Shown piece after piece: positions 40,764 through 47,933 of a DNA stretch of 64,000 nucleotides. The DNA is from Allobogoriella deserti (GTDB lineage Bacteria; Actinomycetota; Actinomycetes; Actinomycetales; Actinomycetaceae). The notes beneath the pieces were generated by a model, which ran no database searches, was not told the DNA's origin, and was given only the letters and a program-made list of their open reading frames with translations. How positions within the stretch are numbered: position 1 is the first letter of the stretch; every line of letters begins with the position of its first letter. Where the stretch lies: assembly GCF_042680605.1 (NCBI RefSeq), contig NZ_JBHUEE010000007.1, positions 186,001-250,000 of the forward strand. Direction: 5' to 3'. Made by a program: the position numbers and the translations under genes.

Positions 40764-41933
40764 GTGCCCGTGACCTCTCAGGGCCTCGGCCGACGCACCG
40801 TCGGCGTCGAGGAAGAATTGCTGCTCGTCGACTCGGCCAGCGGCCGTGCGATGTCCATGCAGGGCCAGGTGCTCGCCGAGGTGACGGAGCGCTGGGCGCG
40901 CGCCGGCGAGACGAGTCCGCAGCAGGCGGGCGAGCAGGCCGCCGACGCGTTCGAGGGCGAGCTCAACGAGGAGCAGATCGAGGTCGGCTCCCGGCCGCAC
41001 GAGGACCTTGGCGAGCTCACCGAGGAACTCCTCGGGTGGCGCCGTCGTGCGGGTCTGGCGGCACGCCGGATGGGTGCGCGTGTGGCTGCGGTGGGGCTCT
41101 GCCCTACGGAGGTCACGCCGCGGACCGTCCGCTCCGAGCGCTACGACCGGATCACCGAGCTGTACGGCATCACAGCCGAGGAGCAACTCACCTGTGGCTG
41201 CCACGTGCACGTCTCGGTCGCCGACCGGGATGAGGCGGTCGGCGTCATCGACCGGATCCGCGGCTGGCTGCCCGTACTGACGGCGCTGAGCGCCAACTCG
41301 CCGTTCTGGCAGGGCCGGGACACCTCCTACGCGGCCTACCGCTCGCCGGTGATGAACCGCTGGCCATCGGCCGGACCGACGGACGTCTTCGGCTCCGCCG
41401 AGGCGTACGACCGGCTCGTCGAGGACATGGTCGCCACCGGGGTGCTGCTCGATCCGGGCATGGTCTACTTCGACGCGCGCCCGTCGCAGAACTATCCGAC
41501 CGTGGAGATCCGGGTCGCCGACGTCTGCCTCGACGTCGAGGACACGGCGGTCGTCGCGGCGCTGTGCCGCGGGCTCGTGGAACGGGCGGCCGCGGAGTAC
41601 CGGGCGGAGACCGCGCCGGTGCCCACGCCGGTCACGCTGCTGCGCCTGGCGGGCTGGCGGGCCGCCCGGGACGGGATGGGCGGCGAGCTCCTCGACCCGG
41701 TCACGATGCGGCCACGGCCGGCGTGGGACGCCGTCGGGACGCTGCTCGAGCACGTGCGTGAGCCGCTACGCTCCGCGGGCGATGAGGAGCTCGTCACGGC
41801 CGGACTGGACCGGATCCGCCGCGACGGCACCGGGGCGGACCGGCAGCGGCGGGTCCACGAGCGCACCGGCACCCTGGAGGACGTCGTCGCGGACGCGGTC
41901 CGGGTGACCGAGGGCCGTCACGAGGACGGCTGA
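40764..41933 (+). CDS. YbdK-type carboxylate-amine ligase (glutamate-cysteine ligase 2 family)
   Basis: A 389-residue protein of the GCS2/YbdK family. It starts GTG at 40764, eight bases after the epimerase fusion. The family signature TVGVEEELLLVDSASG lies near the N-terminus, followed by EEQIEVGSRPHEDLGEL, CGCHVHVSVADRDEAVGV and FDARPSQNYPTVEIRVADVC, which form the ATP-grasp-like active site. Members ligate glutamate to cysteine or other amines; the natural product in actinomycetes that use mycothiol is uncertain. It is probably co-transcribed with the dehydrogenase pair and convergent with the fucosidase, whose 3' end overlaps it by 16 bp. Confidence 0.88.
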   Translation: MPVTSQGLGRRTVGVEEELLLVDSASGRAMSMQGQVLAEVTERWARAGETSPQQAGEQAADAFEGELNEEQIEVGSRPHEDLGELTEELLGWRRRAGLAARRMGARVAAVGLCPTEVTPRTVRSERYDRITELYGITAEEQLTCGCHVHVSVADRDEAVGVIDRIRGWLPVLTALSANSPFWQGRDTSYAAYRSPVMNRWPSAGPTDVFGSAEAYDRLVEDMVATGVLLDPGMVYFDARPSQNYPTVEIRVADVCLDVEDTAVVAALCRGLVERAAAEYRAETAPVPTPVTLLRLAGWRAARDGMGGELLDPVTMRPRPAWDAVGTLLEHVREPLRSAGDEELVTAGLDRIRRDGTGADRQRRVHERTGTLEDVVADAVRVTEGRHEDG

Positions 41934-43342
41934 GCCGCCAACGGAACCACCGCGGCCAGCGCCGGAGCGAGCCGCGTTCGCACGACGGCGACCCGTACGG
42001 CCTCGGCGGCGATCGGGGCGAACCGCAGGATGCGCTGGTAGCCGACGGCGCCGGTCTTCGTCACCGGTTGCCATTGCTCGCCGTCGTGGATGTCGATGTG
42101 GACCTCCTCGATCCGCTGGCCCACGGTGATCTGTTCCTTCAGCACGATGCCGTCGAGCACGGTCCGGCCGGGCAGCGTCAGCTCGAGCCACGGATGCAGA
42201 TCGGCGGCGGCGGGAAGCCAGTGGCCGACGTCGTTGGCGAGGCTGGTCAAGGCCGCCGGGTCCGCGGGCCGGGAGGAGAAGGTGATGTCCGTCGCGGGCA
42301 CGGCGGCGTCGCGGAGCGCGGCGATCCGGCGGCCCAGGCCCGCCAGGGTCCGGCGGTCCGGTTCGGCGATGCGGCCCTCGCGGGTAGGTGGGACGTTCAG
42401 CAGGAGCGTCGAGTTGCCGCCGACGGTGCGCTGATAGATGTCGAAGAGCTCGTCGACGTCGCGGACCTGACTGTCCTCCTCCGGGTGGTGGAACCAGCCG
42501 GGCCGGATGGAGGTGTTCACCTCGGCCGGGTACCAGACGAGATCGCCGGGCCGGGCGGTCAGGGCCGTGCGGCTGCCGAGGTCCCGGTCGTCGGAGCGGA
42601 TGGTGCGGGAGAAGGCGCCGTCGTCGACCTGCTGCGAGCGCTCGGCGATCCGCTCAACGTCCTGCAGCGCCCGGGGCACCACGGACCACTCGTCGGGCCG
42701 GGTCTGCCCGGCCTCGTTGCCACACCAGCGCACGTCGGGACCGCACACGCAGATGACGGCGCCCGGCTGTAGCGCCCGGATGGTGCGGTAGTACCGCGGC
42801 CAGTCGTACGTCTGGCGTTTGCCGTTGGGGCCTTCGCCGTTGGCGCCGTCGAGCCAGACGGCGAAGATGTCGCCGTAACCGGTCAGGAGCTCGACGAGCT
42901 GGCCGACGTAGACGTCGTCGTAGGCGGTCCCGGACCCGTATGTCGGCTCGGCCCGATCCCACGGCGAGAGGTAGACGCCGAACTTCAACCCGTGCCGCGC
43001 GCATGCGTCGGCCACCTCCCGCACGACGTCGCCGCGGCCCTGGCGCCACGGGCTCGCCGCCACAGTGTGCTCGCTGTAACGGGACGGCCACAGACAGAAA
43101 CCGTCGTGGTGCTTGGCGGTGAGGATGAGCCCGCGCATCCCGGCGGCCGCGAGCGAGGCGGCCCACTCGTCCGCATCGAGGTCAGGCGGGTCGAACAGGC
43201 CCGGATCCTCTTCGCCGGTGCCCCACTCGCGCCCGGTCATCGTGTTCATGCCGAAATGGACGAACCCGTACAGCTCCAGCTGCTGCCACGCGTACTGGCG
43301 ATGGCTGGGGCGGACGTTGGCGAGGTAGTCGAGATCGATCAT
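41918..43342 (-). CDS. GH29 alpha-L-fucosidase
   Basis: A 474-residue GH29 enzyme without a signal peptide, hence cytoplasmic. After RPSHRQYAWQQLELYGFVHF come the family motifs GLILTAKHHDGFCLWPS, GLKFGVYLSPWDR and DIFAVWLDGANGEG, where the WLDG Asp is the expected nucleophile. NSTLLLNVPPTREGRI closes the barrel, and a C-terminal carbohydrate-binding-like sheet follows. I chose the ATG at 43342 (MIDLDYLANV) over 43489, whose extra 49 residues are charged and low in complexity. Its role would be releasing fucose from imported oligosaccharides. Confidence 0.88.
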   Translation of the reverse strand: MIDLDYLANVRPSHRQYAWQQLELYGFVHFGMNTMTGREWGTGEEDPGLFDPPDLDADEWAASLAAAGMRGLILTAKHHDGFCLWPSRYSEHTVAASPWRQGRGDVVREVADACARHGLKFGVYLSPWDRAEPTYGSGTAYDDVYVGQLVELLTGYGDIFAVWLDGANGEGPNGKRQTYDWPRYYRTIRALQPGAVICVCGPDVRWCGNEAGQTRPDEWSVVPRALQDVERIAERSQQVDDGAFSRTIRSDDRDLGSRTALTARPGDLVWYPAEVNTSIRPGWFHHPEEDSQVRDVDELFDIYQRTVGGNSTLLLNVPPTREGRIAEPDRRTLAGLGRRIAALRDAAVPATDITFSSRPADPAALTSLANDVGHWLPAAADLHPWLELTLPGRTVLDGIVLKEQITVGQRIEEVHIDIHDGEQWQPVTKTGAVGYQRILRFAPIAAEAVRVAVVRTRLAPALAAVVPLAAQPSS

Positions 43343-43504
43343 GCGGTCGTCATCCGGGCGGTCGGTGCTGGTCGTGCCGGCGCGGTCCCGGTCGGGAGCC
43401 GGTCGGGACCTGTCGGGGTTGGGCCACCTCGGAACCGTCACACGGCGGGCGGCGCTGGGCAAGACCGTCTCGGTTATCTTGGGCCTCATGCGCGCGGAGC
43501 TGTC

Positions 43505-45187
43505 ATGACCTCATTGACGGGTCTGTGGAAGGAGCGACGCCGAGAGGTCACTGCCCTGGCGCTCAGCGGAGGTGGGTCGCGGGCGGACTTCCAGCTCGGT
43601 GCGTTGCGCTACCTCTACGACCGCGTCGGCATCACCCCTCAGGTCATCACCGGCACGTCGGCGGGCTCCATCCTCGCGGCCACGCTGGCCCAGTCGGCCG
43701 ACCACGACGAGCAACGCCGCTACCTGCGCGAGCTCGAGACCCGCTGGGCGCAGATGCGGGACAGCTCGGACATGTTCACCCCGCACCCCTGGTTCGACCG
43801 GTTGCGACGCCGTGGGCCGGAGTGGATGGCGGCCCTGCAGAAGCGCCAGCACCGGCAGAGCCCGCTCGGGCGGACCTTCGCCCGTGCCGCGACGGCGCCG
43901 CGGGCCGGAGTGGACGGCACGGCCGGCTCGCGAGCGACGTCGGGCCCCTTCGCGCGGGGCGGTCCGCTCGACCCGGCAGCCGTGGCGGAACGGTTGCGGA
44001 CCATGACCGCCGGCCGGCCGTGGCCGCCACCGCGTGAGGACCATGGCGAGACGGGCGGCACGATCGGGGTGGTCGAGTTCCTCACCGCGCTGCGCGAGGT
44101 CGGGCGTGCACGGCCGGACCTCGAGCTCATCCTGCGCGGCGCCGAGCGCGAGAAGGCCATGTACCGGCCCGGGCCGCTGGTCGAGCGACTGGTCGATCCG
44201 GAGGTCTTCGCCGCGGAGCGGGTGGGGCGCTCCGGTGTCACGCTGCGCATCGCCGTGGTGGGGCTCGAATCGGGCGAGCTGCGATACGTCACCGAGTCCG
44301 GCGGCTTGGTGGATCGGCTGAACCGTCCGGTCGAGGGTGAGCCGGTGGATCTCGTCGAGGCGGTCCGGGCCTCGTGCGCCATCCCGGCCGTGTTCCGTCC
44401 GGTCCAGCTCCGGGACGAGACATATGTCGACGGCGGAGTGCGCGAGACGCTGCCCGCCGAGGTCGCGATGGACCACCTCGACGTCACGACGTGCTACGCC
44501 GTCGTCGCGTCACCGCCAGGCGTGCCGCATGAGTCGAGCTATGCGGACAAGGACCTCATCTCGGTGGTGCTGCGCTCGACCGCGGGCATCATGGCGGACG
44601 AAGGCCTGCGCGACGAGGTCGAGCGCGCTCGGCGCGACGGTGCGGTCCTCATCGCACCGGAGATGGACCTGCACGACATCCTCACCGTGGATCCCGGTCT
44701 GACCGCGATCGCGATGGACTACGGCTATCTCCGCGCCGCCGAGGCGGTGCACGGTGCGACCGCGTCCCAGGCACGGCTGACCCGGGATGTCGTCACACTG
44801 CGTCGTGAGATCTGGCAGCTGGAGCAGGACCTGCTCGCGCCGCCGGCCACAGTCGGCGGCGTCGACCCGGCGACGGCCGAGCCGCCCGCGCCGGCCACGG
44901 CGTCACCGGCGCCCGGTGTGGCACCGGACCCTCGCGACGGACCCGGAGACCGCGGGCCTTCACCCGGTGCTGCCGGAGCGTCCGGAACGGGCAGCTCGCC
45001 CGGAGCGTGGCCGGCCGCCGACGGCGCCGCACCGCCGGACTTCTCCGAACTGGCGACGATGAAGCGCCGGCTGCGGTCCCTGGTGGTGCGCATCCCGGCC
45101 GATCGCCTGCCGCCCGGGGCGGACGAGTGGTGGCGCACCTTCGAGCGGCACGCCTTCGAGATCCCGTACCGGCCGACCTGGGTCTGA
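43505..45187 (+). CDS. Patatin-like phospholipase with long linker
   Basis: A 560-residue patatin-fold hydrolase. The oxyanion motif is SGGGSRADFQLGAL (21-34), the nucleophile Ser52 lies in GTSAGS, and the Asp of the dyad is D309 in YVDGG. It should hydrolyse acyl esters of lipids. An insertion with basic and Gly/Ala-rich residues follows the nucleophile, and a Pro/Ala/Gly-rich linker (~residues 450-510) separates a short C-terminal domain ending FERHAFEIPYRPTWV. There is no signal peptide. It is divergent from the fucosidase gene. Confidence 0.85.
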   Translation: MTSLTGLWKERRREVTALALSGGGSRADFQLGALRYLYDRVGITPQVITGTSAGSILAATLAQSADHDEQRRYLRELETRWAQMRDSSDMFTPHPWFDRLRRRGPEWMAALQKRQHRQSPLGRTFARAATAPRAGVDGTAGSRATSGPFARGGPLDPAAVAERLRTMTAGRPWPPPREDHGETGGTIGVVEFLTALREVGRARPDLELILRGAEREKAMYRPGPLVERLVDPEVFAAERVGRSGVTLRIAVVGLESGELRYVTESGGLVDRLNRPVEGEPVDLVEAVRASCAIPAVFRPVQLRDETYVDGGVRETLPAEVAMDHLDVTTCYAVVASPPGVPHESSYADKDLISVVLRSTAGIMADEGLRDEVERARRDGAVLIAPEMDLHDILTVDPGLTAIAMDYGYLRAAEAVHGATASQARLTRDVVTLRREIWQLEQDLLAPPATVGGVDPATAEPPAPATASPAPGVAPDPRDGPGDRGPSPGAAGASGTGSSPGAWPAADGAAPPDFSELATMKRRLRSLVVRIPADRLPPGADEWWRTFERHAFEIPYRPTWV

Positions 45188-45256
45188 GCCGCGACCGTCG
45201 GCGAGGAGCCCGCCAGAGCCTGGCCAGAACCCGGTGAGAAGTCCGGTGAAAAAAGA

Positions 45257-45286
45257 TTGTGCGCGCTCGACAGGCCCTGCTGTGAT
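45257..45286 (+). promoter_or_regulatory. Promoter of the small-ORF cluster, probably leaderless
   Basis: TTGTGC (45257-45262), an 18-bp spacer and TGTGAT (45281-45286) lie exactly six bases before the ATG at 45293. There is no ribosome site between them, so the message probably begins at the start codon. Confidence 0.5.
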
Positions 45287-45292
45287 GTCCCC

Positions 45293-45382
45293 ATGACCAC
45301 GACCGCTGACACGATCCGCCCGACGATGGACCGGGCGAGTGCCACCGTGGTCGGCGTGATCCTTCCGTTCGCGACCTGCTGA
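45293..45382 (+). CDS. 29-residue leader-like peptide
   Basis: A 29-codon frame beginning MTTTADTIRPTMDRASATVV and ending ILPFATC, with the only Cys as the last residue. It is too short for ordinary gene finding. A promoter ends six bases before the ATG, and a stable hairpin starts five bases after the stop. This spacing is what attenuator leaders show, and the terminal Cys codon could be the sensed step. Alternatively it is an independent small peptide with a mildly hydrophobic C-terminus. The next gene starts 164 nt downstream in the same direction. I know no matching family. Confidence 0.5.
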   Translation: MTTTADTIRPTMDRASATVVGVILPFATC

Positions 45383-45387
45383 GTTCG

Positions 45388-45433
45388 CGACCGAGGGGGC
45401 CACACCGGCACCGGTAGCCCGCCCCCTCGCTCG
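45388..45433 (+). terminator. Attenuator or terminator hairpin after the leader ORF
   Basis: CGAGGGGGC (45392-45400) pairs with GCCCCCTCG (45421-45429). After one C/C mismatch, CGA/TCG extends the stem to 45388-45433. The loop is 20 nt and contains ACCGGCACCGGT. It follows the leader stop directly and precedes the small-gene trio. Confidence 0.55.
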
Positions 45434-45546
45434 TTCCGGCGCGCCCCGTCGCGTGCCGCACGCCCCGGCCCCACCCGTCCCGGGCACCACCATGTCTGCA
45501 CGCACCAGGCACACGTGTGCCGTGCGCCGAACGGAAGGAGCCCGAG

Positions 45547-45717
45547 ATGGCTGCACCCCAGGACTTCACCCCGCGCTACCTCGGCGTCCCGATGGACGAC
45601 TATCTGCAGCTCACCCACGGCACGCCCGGCCGGTCCGGGCCGGTACGCGATCCGCGCTTCGGCCGCGGGCGCCGCCCGATGGGGTACCGCACGCAGTTCG
45701 TCCGCCGGAAGGTCTGA
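45547..45717 (+). CDS. Small protein, 56 residues, unknown function
   Basis: The frame starts at 45547 with AAGGAG seven bases upstream, the strongest translation signal nearby; an in-frame ATG at 45517 lacks one. The protein opens MAAPQDFTPRYLGVPMDDYL and ends with a basic tail, GYRTQFVRRKV. It has no membrane segment. It is the first of three small genes in a row, and I recognise no family. The mix of a neutral N-terminal half and an Arg-rich end is shared with the other small proteins of this cluster. Confidence 0.6.
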   Translation: MAAPQDFTPRYLGVPMDDYLQLTHGTPGRSGPVRDPRFGRGRRPMGYRTQFVRRKV

Positions 45718-45815
45718 CCGTCCCCAACGGCCCCGACCTGTCCGACGCCCAGCCGATCCGCACGCCCGATCCGCACGCGCCGGCCGCCGACCGCGGCCGA
45801 CCGGGAGGACATGTC

Positions 45816-45947
45816 ATGAGCCAGACGTTCTTCGACGCCATGGCGGCGTACATGCTGCGCCAGACCTGGCAGGAGCTGCTCGGCGACGACGCACCCGCGC
45901 GCCGTCGTCGGCACCACGACACACAGACCGAAAGGAGGGAATTGTGA
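45816..45947 (+). CDS. Small protein, 43 residues, unknown function
   Basis: MSQTFFDAMAAYMLRQTWQE followed by an Arg/His-rich tail. The first ~22 residues could form an amphipathic helix. GGGAGG lies eight bases before the ATG. Its TGA overlaps the GTG of the next small gene, so the two are translationally coupled. No family is known to me. Confidence 0.6.
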   Translation: MSQTFFDAMAAYMLRQTWQELLGDDAPARRRRHHDTQTERREL

Positions 45948-46087
45948 ACGGCTACGTGCCCGAGGTCCACCTGCTCACGTACCAGGAGATGGTCCGCGAG
46001 GCGGAGGCCGTGCACCAGCGACGGGCTGCGCGCCGCGCGCGCACCACGCCGTACGTGCCCTTCCGCCGTGCCGCCGACAGCCTGTGA
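45944..46087 (+). CDS. Small protein, 47 residues, paralogue of the one at 46942
   Basis: It starts with GTG in a 4-nt overlap, backed by an AAAGGAGGG ribosome site. The protein begins MNGYVPEVHLLTYQEMVREA and then has EAVHQRRAARRARTTPYVPF. The segment REAExVHxRRxAxRxRTTPY recurs in the 48-residue protein at 46942-47088, so the two are paralogues. The shared part is a basic helix followed by a TTPY turn, which could bind nucleic acid or a membrane surface. Strong hairpins follow its stop. Confidence 0.65.
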   Translation: MNGYVPEVHLLTYQEMVREAEAVHQRRAARRARTTPYVPFRRAADSL

Positions 46088-46090
46088 GCC

Positions 46091-46110
46091 GACGGGCCTC
46101 ACGGCCCGTT
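46091..46110 (+). terminator. Hairpin just after the small-gene trio
   Basis: ACGGGCC (46092-46098) and GGCCCGT (46103-46109) pair around TCAC, with one G-T pair outside. The stem begins four bases after the stop of the last small gene, so it is a likely terminator. Confidence 0.55.
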
Positions 46111-46164
46111 CGTCTCACCGGTCCGTCGACCGTGAGAAAGCTCGAGCAGGTGCAGGACGCGACA

Positions 46165-46201
46165 CGAGGGCGGGGAACCGGTGGCCGGTTCCCCGCCCTC
46201 G
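46165..46201. terminator. Perfect 17-bp hairpin with 3-nt loop
   Basis: CGAGGGCGGGGAACCGG (46165-46181) pairs fully with its complement at 46185-46201 around TGG. This is the most stable simple hairpin in the window. It lies between the small-gene trio and the promoter of the ribbon-helix-helix gene, and should insulate the two units. Confidence 0.7.
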
Positions 46202-46259
46202 CATGTCTGGGCGCACGCACGTCCTGGCGCGTTCGCCGCACACCGGCCACGACATGGCA

Positions 46260-46295
46260 TTGACATGCTGTCACTGTGACGCCATGCTGGCGTCA
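46260..46295 (+). promoter_or_regulatory. Promoter and twin operator of the RHH/DUF4097 unit
   Basis: TTGACA (46260-46265), 17 bp and CATGCT (46283-46288) end six bases before the ATG at 46295. Two palindromes overlap the promoter: GTCAC-T-GTGAC (46270-46280) and TGACGCCA-TGC-TGGCGTCA (46277-46295), the latter covering the -10 box and the start codon base. The encoded ribbon-helix-helix protein is the obvious candidate to bind them. Confidence 0.65.
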
Positions 46296-46792
46296 TGGAC
46301 ATGGGGCCGTACCTGTCGTCGCTGCACCAGGCGTTGACCGCCGTCACGCGGAGCTCCGCCCCCGAGGTGCAGCAGGCGGCCGACCACGTGGCCGAGAGCC
46401 TTGAGCCCGGTCTGCGGCTGACGCTGATGCAGATGGCCTCGGACATCGCGGCCGAGGTCACCGTGCAGCTCGAGGGCGACCTCGTCGAGGTCCGGCTGCG
46501 CGGCGGTGCGCCGGAGATCGTGGTCGAGCGTGCCCCGCAGGAAGCCGAACCGCCCAGCCCGCCGCCGGCCCCCGCGCCGCCCACGCCCGAGGACGACGGC
46601 GGCACCGCGCGCATCTCGCTACGTCTGCCCGACGCCCTCAAGAGTCAGGTGGACCAGGCCGCCGCGAGCGAGGCCGTCTCCGTCAACACCTGGCTCGTGC
46701 GCGCCGTGCAACGCGCACTCACCACTCCCGGTGCACCCTCGTCCGCCGAACCGACCACCTCCGCCCGCCGCCTCGACGGTTGGGCACGCTGA
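46295..46792 (+). CDS. Ribbon-helix-helix (HicB-like) regulator paired with DUF4097
   Basis: A 165-residue protein in two parts. Residues ~1-75 are an alpha/beta domain (SSLHQALTAVTRSSAPEVQQ, then VTVQLEGDLVEVRLRGG). A Pro-rich linker leads to a C-terminal ribbon-helix-helix, TARISLRLPDALKSQVDQAA followed by SVNTWLVRAVQRAL, like HicB or Arc-type repressors. A gene of this plan commonly stands before DUF4097 genes in actinomycetes. The start codon follows the promoter by six bases and sits in a palindrome, so it probably represses its own unit. Two small genes intervene before DUF4097 here. Confidence 0.78.
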   Translation: MDMGPYLSSLHQALTAVTRSSAPEVQQAADHVAESLEPGLRLTLMQMASDIAAEVTVQLEGDLVEVRLRGGAPEIVVERAPQEAEPPSPPPAPAPPTPEDDGGTARISLRLPDALKSQVDQAAASEAVSVNTWLVRAVQRALTTPGAPSSAEPTTSARRLDGWAR

Positions 46793-46804
46793 CAGGAGCT
46801 TTCG

Positions 46805-46942
46805 ATGAGCCATCCCGAACTCGACCCCTTCGTGGCGCGCTCGCTGCGTGCACCGTTCGGTCAGTACCTGCTCGACGACCGCCGCACCGCAGCGGATCGG
46901 CGCGCTCGGGCCCTGCGACGCTCCGGGAAAGGTGAGAAGTGA
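46805..46942 (+). CDS. Small protein, 45 residues, unknown function
   Basis: MSHPELDPFVARSLRAPFGQ, then YLLDDRRTAADRRARALRRS and a Lys-rich end. It starts 12 bp after the regulator stop, with AGGAG upstream (in CAGGAGCTTTCG). Its TGA shares one base with the ATG of the next gene (TGATG). The protein is basic with a probable C-terminal helix. It resembles the other small proteins here in charge pattern only, not clearly in sequence. Confidence 0.6.
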   Translation: MSHPELDPFVARSLRAPFGQYLLDDRRTAADRRARALRRSGKGEK

Positions 46943-47088
46943 TGGACCAGTGGCTCGAGCTCCACGAGTGGCGCGCCCGGGACCTCGTCCGAGAAGCGGA
47001 GTCGGTGCACCGCCGTCGCACGGCCGCACGGTGGCGCACCACCCCGTACGCCCCGGTGCGCCGTCGTCGTCCTGACGAGACGCTCTGA
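46942..47088 (+). CDS. Small protein, 48 residues, paralogue of the one at 45944
   Basis: MDQWLELHEWRARDLVREAE followed by SVHRRRTAARWRTTPYAPVR. It shares the REAExVHxRRxAxRxRTTPY block with the 47-residue protein 1 kb upstream, at the same distance from the C-terminus. The N-terminal third differs. It is coupled to the previous gene by the TGATG junction and lies eight bases before DUF4097. A duplicated small protein in two adjacent units suggests that it works with each unit's products. Confidence 0.65.
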   Translation: MDQWLELHEWRARDLVREAESVHRRRTAARWRTTPYAPVRRRRPDETL

Positions 47089-47096
47089 GGCCGGTC

Positions 47097-47912
47097 ATGG
47101 CCCCACGCGAGTTCGCGGTCTCCGGCCCCGTACGGATCCAGGCCACGGGGCGCGCCGGCGACCTCACGGTCACCACCGGCGCGGAGGACGAGGTACGCGT
47201 CGACATCGACGGCGACGGCGGCGACGTGCGCGTCGATCTCGTCGGTGACGTGCTGCGCATCGAGGTGCCGCAACACGCCCGGCAGCTCGTCGCGCACAGG
47301 TCGAGCCACCGGATCGCCGTGACCGTCCCGCCCCGCTCGTCGCTCGACGTCGGGTCGGGCTCGGGTGACGTGCGGACTCTGGGTGAGCTGGCCCAGGTCG
47401 CCGTGCGGACCGGGTCCGGTCGGGTCGACGTCGCTGCAGCCGACGACGCGTCGATCACAGCCGGCTCGGGTGATGTCACGATGACGTCACTCGGCACCGG
47501 AACGATCACCACCGGCTCGGGAGACGTCGTGGCCGCGACGGTCTCGGGCGCGCTGCGTGCGCGATCGGCGTCGGGTGACGTGGTGGTGACGACGGCGACG
47601 GAGCTCGACGTCACCACGGCGTCCGGCGACGTGCTGGTCCGCGAGCTGCACGGTCAGGCGAGCGCGCGGACCGTCTCCGGCGACATCCTCGTCAACCGCG
47701 CAGTCAGCGGGCGGCTGCAGGCGATGACCGCCTCGGGCGACGTCGCGGTGCGGGTGGCGGAGGGGACGGCCGCGTTGCTCGGGTGCTCGAGCGTCTCCGG
47801 CACGGTGACGTCCACGCTCGAACCGGCTGGTGAGCCTGAGGCCGGTACGCCGACGGTGGAGCTGCGCGCCCGCACCATCAGTGGCGACATCTCGATCAGG
47901 CGCACCGGCTGA
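47097..47912 (+). CDS. DUF4097-family beta-strand repeat protein
   Basis: A 271-residue all-beta protein of the DUF4097 (toast-rack-like) family. Short strands end in repeated Ser-Gly-Asp-Val/Ile turns: GSGSGDVRTLG, AGSGDVTMTS, TGSGDVVAA, SASGDVVVT, TASGDVLVR, TVSGDILVN and TISGDISIR. This predicts a regular beta-helix-like stack. There is no signal peptide or membrane span, so it is cytoplasmic or anchored by partners. Its function is unknown in most bacteria. It ends the regulator-small protein unit and faces the convergent NTF2-like gene 21 bp away. Confidence 0.85.
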   Translation: MAPREFAVSGPVRIQATGRAGDLTVTTGAEDEVRVDIDGDGGDVRVDLVGDVLRIEVPQHARQLVAHRSSHRIAVTVPPRSSLDVGSGSGDVRTLGELAQVAVRTGSGRVDVAAADDASITAGSGDVTMTSLGTGTITTGSGDVVAATVSGALRARSASGDVVVTTATELDVTTASGDVLVRELHGQASARTVSGDILVNRAVSGRLQAMTASGDVAVRVAEGTAALLGCSSVSGTVTSTLEPAGEPEAGTPTVELRARTISGDISIRRTG

Positions 47913-47933
47913 CCGGGCGGTGACCGCGGCCGG

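Noticed and set aside
45720..45815. Upstream extension of the 43-aa small protein
   Set aside because: The frame is open upstream but has no start codon with a ribosome site before 45816, where GGGAGG sits at proper distance.
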